Part shown: positions 1 to 7,320 of the stretch, one piece after another
Layout of the letters: the number at the start of each line of letters is the position of its first letter
Numbering within the stretch: position 1 is the stretch's first letter
Assembly: GCA_020349885.1 (NCBI GenBank)
Contig: CP070701.1
Coordinates: forward strand, 585,466 to 633,688
Reading direction: 5' to 3'
Length of the DNA stretch: 48,223 bases
DNA from: Acidobacteriota bacterium
GTDB lineage: Bacteria > Acidobacteriota > G020349885
Position numbers and translations under genes: made by a program
The notes under the pieces: generated by a model
What the model was told of the DNA's origin: nothing
What the model saw: only the letters and a program-made list of their open reading frames with translations
Database searches by the model: none

Positions 1-271
1 AGTCGGCGCAGTCGTCACAGTCGGCGCAGTCGTCACAGTCGGCGCAGTCGTCACAGTCGGCGCAGTCGTCACAGTCGGCGCAGTCGTCACAGTCGTCACA
101 GTCGGCGCAGTCGTCACAGTCCGCGCAGTCGTCACAGTCGGCGCAGTCGTCACAGTCGTCACAGTCCGCACAGTCGTCACAGTCGGCGCAGTCCTCACAG
201 TCGGCACAGTCGGCACAGTCGTCACAGTCCGCACAGTCGGCACAGTCGTCACAATCGATACATTCGCCACA
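1..271 (-). repeat. (Cys-Xaa-Asp)n tract encoded by a 9/18-bp tandem repeat
   Basis: Read on the minus strand in the frame of the giant protein, a Cys codon lies at every ninth base from 271 down to 8: 30 cysteines without a miss, and the tract continues beyond the window. The triplets are almost all C-D-D or C-A-D, with single C-E-D and C-I-D variants at the right end. At DNA level the unit is 18 bp. In the first 130 bases CAD uses TGC and CDD uses TGT, which points to recent expansion of an 18-bp block. The reading frame and Cys periodicity are kept throughout, so the repeat is coding. Confidence 0.95.
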
Positions 272-3200
272 GACCCCCCCCGTGACGGTGAGCGGGTCCC
301 TGACAGCCACGCCCGTCTCGGCCAAGTCCCCAAAGTCCGGGACAAAGGCCGAGGATTTGCTAGAATTTATAACGTTGGTAAGCAGGTTCGCCTGGTTTCC
401 CGTCGAGAGCCAAGCATCCGTTGGCGGAGGGATATACCGGGCGCCATCGCAAAGGGACGCTCCGCCAATGGACTTTCCGCCAAAGACAACCATCTCACCA
501 CTAGTGGTATCCCAGACGGCTGAATGTTCGCTACGCGGGGAAGGGGCATCAATTGTTGTAACAGGGATCCATGTATTCGTGGCCGGAGTGTAGACCGCCC
601 CCGTGTCTGTAGGGGGGAGTGTTCTGCCCGTGGTTTCTTCGATGCCCGCCCCGCCCCAGACAATCATTTCCGCGCCCGTCCAGACGGCGGTATGAAGGTA
701 GCGCGGCATGGGAGCGTCGTTGTCAAATGCGCCCTTCGTTCCAACATCGGGATTCCATGTCTTGGAGGACGTGTTATAAACGCCGCCGCTCATGCTCGGG
801 GTGCCGTCCCCTCGCAGGCCGCCCCAGATAATCATCCGATTGCCAGCGTCGTCCCAAACGGCCGCCACCTGCGTTCCGACGCCCACGCCGGCGGTTGCAA
901 TTGGAAGCCAGGCGCTGGGCGGAGAGAATTGGTCAATCTCAGGTTCCGCGACGCCTGTCGGAGCACCGGAATAAGTGGACGCGGGGACACACGTTGGCCC
1001 TTTCTCGTCTATGAGGCCGTCCCCGTCGTCGTCCACACCGTTGGTGCAAGAGAGCGACGGGCCCTCCCCACACCAGGTGGGCCCTACCCAGAAGCGCAAA
1101 TAAAAGAGTCTAGAATCGAGGCCCGGATAGAAGCTTTTATTAAATATAAATTCATCTATTGAGCCGTCCCCGTCGTCGTCCACACCGTTGGTGCAATCGA
1201 ACTCGTCTATGAGGCCGTCCCCGTCGTCGTCCACACCGTTGGTGCAAGAGTTGGGGAGGAGCCCATCCGCACAGTCGGCACATGCTATACCGCCCGACTC
1301 GTCTATGAGGCCGTTCCAGTCGTTGTCGACGCCGTCGGTGCAATCGGTTTCGTCTATGAAGCCGTCCCCGTCGTTGTCAATGCCATCCGTGCAATCGAAG
1401 GCGAATTCATCTATGAAACCATCCGCGTCGCTGTCAACACCGTCGGTGCAATCGGTCTCGTCTATGAAGCCGTCCCCGTCGTCGTCTACACCGTTGGTGC
1501 AATCGGTTTCATCTGCGAGGCCGTCCCCGTCGTCGTCCGCAGCGTTGGTGCAATCGAGGTCGGCACAGTCGGCACAGTCGGCACATGCCGGCTCGTCCGT
1601 GAAGCCGTCCAAATCGTTGTCGACGCCGTCGGTGCAATCGGTTTCATCTGCGAGGCCGTCCCCGTCGTCGTCCACAACGTTGGTGCAATCGAGGTCGTCA
1701 CAGTCGCCGCATGACGGCTCGTCCGTGAAGCCGTCCAAGTCGTTGTCGACGCCGTCGGTGCAATCGGTCTCGTCTATGAAGCCGTCCAAGTCGTCGTCAC
1801 TCCCGTTGGTGCAATCGAACTCGTCTATGAGGAGGTCCCCGTCGTCGTCCACACCGTTGGCGCAATCGATGTCGGCACAGTCGCCGCAGTCGTCGCATAG
1901 CGGCTCGTCGCAGTCGTCGCATGGCGGCTCGTCTATCGGGCCGTCGAAGTCGTTGTCGACGCCGTCGGTGCAATCGGTCTCGTCTATGAAGCCGTCCCCG
2001 TCGTCGTCGATCCCGTTGGTGCAATCGAAGTAGGGTTCATCTATGAAAGCATCCCCGTCGTTGTCGACACCGTCGGTGCAATCGGTCTCGTCTATGAAGC
2101 CGTCCAAGTCATCGTCAATTCCGTTGGTGCAATCGGCATCGTCTATGATGCCGTCCCCGTCGTTGTCGACGTCGTCGGTGCAATTGAACTCGTCTATGAA
2201 GCCGTCCCCGTCGTCGTCGATCCCGTTGGTGCAATCGATGTCGGCACAGTCGGCACAGTCATCACAGTCGTTGCATAGCAGCTCGTCCATCAGGCCGTCC
2301 CCGTCGTTGTCGAAAAAGTCGACGCAATCGAACTCGTCTATATCTCCGTCCCCGTCGTCGTCCACACCGTTGGTGCAATTGCCAATGTCATCGGGCGTTC
2401 CTAGAATGCCATCTCCGCCTGGAAGGATGTCGGCACAGTCGTCACATAGCGGTTCGTCACAGTCGTCACATGGCGGCTCGTCCACCAGGCCGTCCCCGTT
2501 GTCGTCCACACCGTTGGTGCAATCGAACTCGTCTATGAAGCCGTCCCCGTCGTCGTCAATCCCGTTGGCGCAATCGATGTCGGCACAGTCGCCACATGGC
2601 AGCTCGTCTGTGAAGCCGTTCCCGTTGTTGTCAACACCGTCGAAACAATTGGACTCGCCACAACCGAACCCTCCAAACCCCCCGGGCCGCCAGTCGGAAG
2701 GGTTGTCCATCTCGTCTATTAAGCCGTCCAAGTCGTCGTCCCTGCAGTTGGTGCAATCGCCTTCGTCTACGAGACCGTCGCCGTCGTCGTCAAGCCCGTT
2801 GACGCAATCGACAAAGTACTCGTCTATGGAGCCGTCCCCGTCGTCGTCCACACCGTTGGTGCAATCGGTCTCGTCTATATCTCCGTCCCCGTCGTCGTCC
2901 ACACCGTTGGTGCAATTGAACATGCCGCCGTCGGCACAGTCGGCGCATGACGGCTCGTCTACCAAGCCGTCTGCGTCGTCGTCAAGCCTGTTGACGCAAT
3001 CGAACTCGTCTATGAAGCCGTCCAAGTCGTCGTCGATCCCGTTGGTGCAATCGACGGCGCCGAATTCATCTGTGAGAAAATCCCAGTCGTTGTCAATGCC
3101 ATCCGTGCAATTGGTCTCGTCTATATCTCCGTCCCCGTCGTCGTCAATGCTGTTGTAGCAATCGGAGTCGTCTCTTTCGTCTACGAGGCCGTCCCCGTCG

Positions 3201-5911
3201 TCGTCAACGCCGTTGAAGCAATTGGGATTGAACGGGCCGCCGTCTTCACAGCAATAGGCGTATTCACAGTCGTCACAGTCGGCACAGCCGCCACTGTCGG
3301 CACAGTCGCCACATGACAGCTCGTCTATGCGTAAGTCCCCGTCGTTGTCAACACCGTCTACACAATTGATGGTGAGACAGTCACTGCACTGGCCGCCGAC
3401 GATCTCGTCTATTAGACCGTCGCCGTCGTTGTCACCACTGCCGGGGGTGCAATCGCTGGTGAGACAGTCGTCACATGCCCTGTCGGCACAGTCGGCACAA
3501 CCCCCGATTCCATCGGCAAGCAGGTCCAGGTAGCCTTGGTCAACGCTAATAACACCGTCTATAAACAGGGGGTACTTCCTATCATCGGCACCGGAAGACC
3601 TGGTCGGGTCGCTGATAGGACAGGGGAAGCCGTTTATGACCTGCCAGCCCGCCCCGTCCCAATATTCCACAATCATGTGCTTTCCACCGTCCCAGCACGT
3701 ATTGGGAGTCGGATTAGTAGTACCTGGCTCCGTAAAAACGGAGGCAGATGTCCGCTTATAAAGAATCTGACCAAAAAGCCCCGCCGTTCCTCCCACGACG
3801 ACATATTTCGCCTTTGAGCCGAAGGTCGGGCCGAACGCCGGAGCGCACTTGCCCGCCTGGCATGTGCCGCTGTCGTCATCCACAAAAAATTCCTGCGAAA
3901 CGTCATCCATCAGATTTCCGACGGCGTCCATGCGAAGCGCCTTGAAAGCGACGAGGGTGGGGACTGCAGGGTTAAACTCCCATCCATCTTTTAAAACTTT
4001 TGTTCCACGCTGGCCGCCCCACATGAGCATCCTCGCACCTGTCCACACGGCCACGTGGCCGCGCCGCCCGGCGCCCGCACCAGGGGCGGGCGGCGGAGGT
4101 ATCGGCGCCCACGAATCCTGCGCCGGGTCGTACAGTCCGCCGTCCGCGAAGAAAACAATCCCGTTCGTCCCTCCCCAGACGACCATTTCCCCGCCCGACC
4201 ACACCGCCGTGTGCTCGCCCCTCGGGGCAGGGGCGCCTGTCGGATCCACAAGGGTCCATGCGTTTGCTGGAAGTGCTGCGGGGTCGTAGCGGGCGCCGTC
4301 ACCGAGCCTCGTCCCCAGCAGGTCCGGCACCCCGCCCCAGACAATCATTTCCGTCCCCGTCCAGACGGCCGTGTGCTGAAAACGGCCCTCGATGGGACAC
4401 GCGGCGCCGTCGAGCACCGTCCACCCTCCCCCCGGAGTGTAGCGCGCCCCCGTATTTAATGCCGTTCCCGCAAGGTCCTGCCACCCGCCCCAGACAATCA
4501 TTTCCGTCCCCGTCCAGACGGCCGTGTGCTTGAAACGGGACTCGACCCCGATCGGAGCGCCGGGAATAGCCTCCCACGTATCCGAAACAGGGTCATAGAT
4601 TCCTCCGGCGCTTGCATTGAGGCTACCACCCGTAAAAGGATCCATGTCGCTCAAGCCGTCCATAACGTCGTCAAAGCCGCCCCAGACAATCATCTTTGTG
4701 CCCGTCCACACCGCCGTGTGGTACATGCGCGGCGTGGGAGCGCCGATGGTCGAGATGGGCGTCCAGTAGCCGAGGGCGCCCGGGGCGTAGCGATAGCCGG
4801 TGTTAAAAAGAATCTCGCCGCCCTCGAACGTTGTTCCGCCCCATACAATCATCTCCGTGCCCGTCCAGACGGCCGTATGGCCGTAGCGCGGCCCGGGAGG
4901 TCCGCTTCTCTCCCAGCTGGCTCCGGAGGGAGGGGCCGTAGGCAGCGGTACGAGAGGCATGGGCTCGCTCCAACTGCTCGTGGACTCGAAAGAGGTGCTG
5001 AGCGGTTCCATCGCCCAACCCGGCGGGCTTGCTTCGGCGATCCAATCGTCAAGGGGCTTCTTGGGGACGAAGAGGCTTTCCACGACAAGCGTGCCCGGGT
5101 CTTCGGCGCTTACATGCTCGATCACGAAACCGTCTGAGAGTTCGCGAACGGGACTGATTTGCCCCTCGGGAGGAAGCGCCCGTCGCTTGCGCTCGAATAC
5201 TTTGCTCTCGAGCTCGATTTCCGCGCCCCGCCGAAAGAACCCCTTTCTTGCCGCTCCGGTGCCGGCAGGGCCGGCACCTTCGGAAACGACGCGGCGCAAC
5301 GTGGCGCGGGAATACCGGGCCTTGCCGGCGAACTCCTCAAGGCGACCCGGCTGAAGCTCCGCGTGAATGCTCTCCGCCCGCTCGCGCGCTTCGCGGTGAA
5401 TCTCGGGGTCTCGCTCGTAGCGCGAGCGCAGTAAGCGCCCCGTCAAAATGGGCCGCACCAGAGCCTCTTTAATGAGATACGGGTCGCCCCCGAGGGCATC
5501 GAAAATGCGCTGAAGCGTTTCGGGATCCTTCGTCTCGCGCACGATGCGCGCGAGTTCCTGGTCCAGCGCTTCCTGGGAAATCGACTCGCCGAACACATTC
5601 TTCAAGGCCCAGTTTTGCCGCAAGGTGCGCTGCACCCCGGCCTCCAGGGCCTCTTCCGAAACGGCCCGCACAGATGCCGATGGGCTGGCTTCGAGGCGCT
5701 TCGAGCGGTAAACCTCCTCAATGGCGCGCTGAGCGTTCACCCGCTCCCAGAACTGAAGCCCCCTCCCTTCTTCTGTGCCCGTTATGCCCGTGAACTGACC
5801 CCACACAGGCAGCACAAGCACCAGCAAGCAGGCCACAGCACCGACGAAGCCGACGCGCCCGACTCGAGAAGCGCTAGCCGCCGGCAGCAACGCACATCCC
5901 CTTCGGGACAC
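1..5911 (-). CDS. Giant exported Kelch / Asp-repeat / Cys-triplet protein (3' end off window)
   Basis: One open minus frame without a stop from a GTG at 5911 to the window edge, about 1970 residues; the C-terminus is missing. The GTG is preceded by GGAAAGG and follows a good promoter. The N-terminus is basic and then hydrophobic (VGFVGAVACLLVLVLPVWG), so a signal peptide to about residue 38. Residues 40-330 are charged and probably helical, family unknown. Six Kelch-like blades with the motif HTAVWTGxEMIVWGG follow (about 345-630). Next come 35 Asp-rich repeats of the DCTNGVDDDGDGxIDE type (about 820-1635), like MopE-type or thrombospondin type-3 calcium motifs. Three more Kelch-like blades follow (about 1680-1810). 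From about residue 1881 Cys occurs at every third position. I infer an extracellular, calcium-binding, Cys-rich surface protein. No enzymatic domain is visible. Confidence 0.88.
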   Translation of the reverse strand, partial: MSRRGCALLPAASASRVGRVGFVGAVACLLVLVLPVWGQFTGITGTEEGRGLQFWERVNAQRAIEEVYRSKRLEASPSASVRAVSEEALEAGVQRTLRQNWALKNVFGESISQEALDQELARIVRETKDPETLQRIFDALGGDPYLIKEALVRPILTGRLLRSRYERDPEIHREARERAESIHAELQPGRLEEFAGKARYSRATLRRVVSEGAGPAGTGAARKGFFRRGAEIELESKVFERKRRALPPEGQISPVRELSDGFVIEHVSAEDPGTLVVESLFVPKKPLDDWIAEASPPGWAMEPLSTSFESTSSWSEPMPLVPLPTAPPSGASWERSGPPGPRYGHTAVWTGTEMIVWGGTTFEGGEILFNTGYRYAPGALGYWTPISTIGAPTPRMYHTAVWTGTKMIVWGGFDDVMDGLSDMDPFTGGSLNASAGGIYDPVSDTWEAIPGAPIGVESRFKHTAVWTGTEMIVWGGWQDLAGTALNTGARYTPGGGWTVLDGAACPIEGRFQHTAVWTGTEMIVWGGVPDLLGTRLGDGARYDPAALPANAWTLVDPTGAPAPRGEHTAVWSGGEMVVWGGTNGIVFFADGGLYDPAQDSWAPIPPPPAPGAGAGRRGHVAVWTGARMLMWGGQRGTKVLKDGWEFNPAVPTLVAFKALRMDAVGNLMDDVSQEFFVDDDSGTCQAGKCAPAFGPTFGSKAKYVVVGGTAGLFGQILYKRTSASVFTEPGTTNPTPNTCWDGGKHMIVEYWDGAGWQVINGFPCPISDPTRSSGADDRKYPLFIDGVISVDQGYLDLLADGIGGCADCADRACDDCLTSDCTPGSGDNDGDGLIDEIVGGQCSDCLTINCVDGVDNDGDLRIDELSCGDCADSGGCADCDDCEYAYCCEDGGPFNPNCFNGVDDDGDGLVDERDDSDCYNSIDDDGDGDIDETNCTDGIDNDWDFLTDEFGAVDCTNGIDDDLDGFIDEFDCVNRLDDDADGLVDEPSCADCADGGMFNCTNGVDDDGDGDIDETDCTNGVDDDGDGSIDEYFVDCVNGLDDDGDGLVDEGDCTNCRDDDLDGLIDEMDNPSDWRPGGFGGFGCGESNCFDGVDNNGNGFTDELPCGDCADIDCANGIDDDGDGFIDEFDCTNGVDDNGDGLVDEPPCDDCDEPLCDDCADILPGGDGILGTPDDIGNCTNGVDDDGDGDIDEFDCVDFFDNDGDGLMDELLCNDCDDCADCADIDCTNGIDDDGDGFIDEFNCTDDVDNDGDGIIDDADCTNGIDDDLDGFIDETDCTDGVDNDGDAFIDEPYFDCTNGIDDDGDGFIDETDCTDGVDNDFDGPIDEPPCDDCDEPLCDDCGDCADIDCANGVDDDGDLLIDEFDCTNGSDDDLDGFIDETDCTDGVDNDLDGFTDEPSCGDCDDLDCTNVVDDDGDGLADETDCTDGVDNDLDGFTDEPACADCADCADLDCTNAADDDGDGLADETDCTNGVDDDGDGFIDETDCTDGVDSDADGFIDEFAFDCTDGIDNDGDGFIDETDCTDGVDNDWNGLIDESGGIACADCADGLLPNSCTNGVDDDGDGLIDEFDCTNGVDDDGDGSIDEFIFNKSFYPGLDSRLFYLRFWVGPTWCGEGPSLSCTNGVDDDGDGLIDEKGPTCVPASTYSGAPTGVAEPEIDQFSPPSAWLPIATAGVGVGTQVAAVWDDAGNRMIIWGGLRGDGTPSMSGGVYNTSSKTWNPDVGTKGAFDNDAPMPRYLHTAVWTGAEMIVWGGAGIEETTGRTLPPTDTGAVYTPATNTWIPVTTIDAPSPRSEHSAVWDTTSGEMVVFGGKSIGGASLCDGARYIPPPTDAWLSTGNQANLLTNVINSSKSSAFVPDFGDLAETGVAVRDPLTVTGGVCGECIDCDDCADCADCDDCADCADCEDCADCDDCADCDDCDDCADCDDCADCDDCADCDDCDDCADCDDCADCDDCADCDDCADCDDCAD
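1003..3455 (-). repeat. 35 Asp-rich calcium-motif repeats (about 48-51 bp each)
   Basis: I count 35 units of the form DC(T/V/A)(N/D)G(V/I)D(D/N)DGDG(x)IDE in the giant minus-strand protein. Units with DDDGDG and units with DNDxDG often alternate, as if pairs had been duplicated. Short Cys-rich spacers (for example CDDCADCADIDC) separate some units. The D-x-D-x-D-G spacing is that of calcium-binding loops in thrombospondin type-3 and MopE-type repeats. Plus-strand ORFs across this region are antisense shadows. Confidence 0.9.
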
Positions 5912-5999
5912 TGCCTTTCCATCGCCATGCCCGCCTTTTGGAACAAGAGGTCTCCCCCTCGGCGGGGCTTGAGCCTTGCCTTGCACTTTCACAGTTTGC

Positions 6000-6028
6000 A
6001 TTATACCACGGAAATCCGGAAAAATCAA
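6000..6028 (-). promoter_or_regulatory. Promoter of the giant Kelch/Asp-repeat protein
   Basis: On the minus strand TTGATT (6028-6023) and TATAAT (6005-6000) are separated by 17 nt, with TGG just before the -10 box (extended -10). The start codon is about 89 nt downstream of the -10 box, leaving a leader of some 80 nt. Confidence 0.75.
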
Positions 6029-6139
6029 GCGGTAGAGGGTGTCGGTAAAAACGGCTGCCTGCGGAGCCCCGGCGACCTTTTCAGCGGCCCTGACCGGGTA
6101 TCCACGAGGCGGCGTCCATGGCATCATAATAAACGCGTC

Positions 6140-6895
6140 ATGACCACGCCCCCTCGCACGGAAACGCTCATCGCAAGCGACGGCGTCCGTATCGCCTGCG
6201 ACCTCTACGGCGAGGGCTCGCCTCGCCCGGAGGGCGGGGTCGTGGTGCTCGCGCCGGGCTTCTGGAGAAGACGCGTGTCGCCCGTGATGCGGCGCCTCGC
6301 CGAGCACCTCGCGGCCAGCGGCCGGAGCGTGCTTCTTTTCGACTTTCGCGGCCACGGGCGATCGAGCGGCGCCTACACGTTCGGCCTCGAGGAGGGGCGG
6401 GATTTCGCCGCGGTGCTCGAATGCGCGGGCCGCGTCTTTCCCGAAGCCGCAATCCGTGTGGTGGGGTTTTCCATGGGAGGCAGCATCGCCATGAGTGTGC
6501 TTGCGCGGGAGCCGCGCGCGAAGACGCTCGTCACGGTCTGCGCCCCGGCCGATTTTGCGAAAATCAAAGTGCCACTCCTCAAGGCGCCCACGGCGCTCTC
6601 ATGCCTGAGCCTTCACGAAGTCGTGCGCCCGCCGCGCGTTTCGCTTCGCGCCTATCTGGCCAAGAAGCCCCGCTACACCGACTGCGCGGCGCAGCTCGCC
6701 CCCGTCGCCCTGCACGTCTTTCACACCCGAAACGACTGGCTCGTGGACGTCGGGCACGCGCACCTTCTCTACGAGGCCGCCTCCGAGCCCAAGTCGCTGC
6801 GCATTTTTCCCTTCGAGGAGCCCCTTCACGCCGACGCGCTTCTTAGCGGGCGCTTCGAGGCGTTCTGCGAGGCGCTCGAGGGGGCCATCGGCTGA
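6140..6895 (+). CDS. Alpha/beta hydrolase
   Basis: 251 residues, a single alpha/beta-hydrolase domain without signal peptide, so cytoplasmic. The nucleophile elbow is GFSMGG (Ser about residue 111). An oxyanion-type region (LAPGFWRRR) and a strand LLFDFRGHGRSSG precede it. The acid is probably Asp in NDWLVD and the base His in PLHADAL near the C-terminus. The substrate cannot be told; the layout resembles serine aminopeptidase S33/esterase-type hydrolases. The frame is open upstream, but homology begins at this ATG. CATAAT (6125-6130) ends 9 nt before it, so transcription may begin almost at the start codon. It converges on the rel operon. Confidence 0.85.
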   Translation: MTTPPRTETLIASDGVRIACDLYGEGSPRPEGGVVVLAPGFWRRRVSPVMRRLAEHLAASGRSVLLFDFRGHGRSSGAYTFGLEEGRDFAAVLECAGRVFPEAAIRVVGFSMGGSIAMSVLAREPRAKTLVTVCAPADFAKIKVPLLKAPTALSCLSLHEVVRPPRVSLRAYLAKKPRYTDCAAQLAPVALHVFHTRNDWLVDVGHAHLLYEAASEPKSLRIFPFEEPLHADALLSGRFEAFCEALEGAIG

Positions 6896-6917
6896 CGTTT
6901 TTCGTTAGCCGCGTTCA

Positions 6918-7241
6918 TCAGGACGGTTTCTCCCGGGCGCGCTTGCGCATCGAAAGCCACGTCCAGAAAGCGCCGGGAGCCGTGAGCCACGTTTCAAACC
7001 AGAGCGCGGCCTCGGCCTTTTCCCGCCGCTTCTCCCCGCTCACGCGCTTGTTCTTGGCGATCATCCGCGCCCGCCGCAGCCCCTTTTCCATCTCGTGCAT
7101 GGCGCGCGCCGTGCCGAGGCGGTCACCCTCGCGCTCAAAGCCGCGGTAGAGCGCCTCAATGCGGTGGATGCTCTCCTCTGCCTCCTCGAGCGTTCGGAAG
7201 CGAAGGACACCGTCAAACAACGCGTCGTAGTTCTTTTTCAC
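6918..7241 (-). CDS. Small charged protein of unknown function downstream of rel
   Basis: 107 residues from a GTG at 7241 (MKKNYDALFDGVLRF). A TTG at 7292 would add 17 residues that look unconserved. The protein is rich in Lys, Arg and Glu and probably mostly helical, with a Trp-rich patch near the C-terminus (WFETWLTAPGAFWTWLS) and a basic tail. There is no signal peptide and I recognise no family. It lies just behind rel on the same strand and is probably the last gene of that operon. The role is unknown. Confidence 0.6.
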   Translation of the reverse strand: MKKNYDALFDGVLRFRTLEEAEESIHRIEALYRGFEREGDRLGTARAMHEMEKGLRRARMIAKNKRVSGEKRREKAEAALWFETWLTAPGAFWTWLSMRKRAREKPS

Positions 7242-7320
7242 CGAGAATGGTCCGCACGCTTTTTCCTGCGAAGCGCTCCGCGGACGGTTCAACCTTCGAG
7301 CGCTTCCACCCCATCCCCGC

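Noticed and set aside
1188-3158. Long Ser/Pro-rich plus-strand ORFs
   Set aside because: They are antisense shadows of the Asp-rich repeats: GAC-rich codons read backwards give Ser/Pro patterns.
1-3500. Regular short repeats that could suggest a CRISPR array or non-coding minisatellite
   Set aside because: The repeats keep one minus-strand reading frame through almost 6 kb with conserved protein motifs, and there are no unique spacers of constant length.
5615-6139. Extending the alpha/beta hydrolase upstream to 426 residues
   Set aside because: The added region overlaps the N-terminus and promoter of the giant minus-strand protein and shows no domain.
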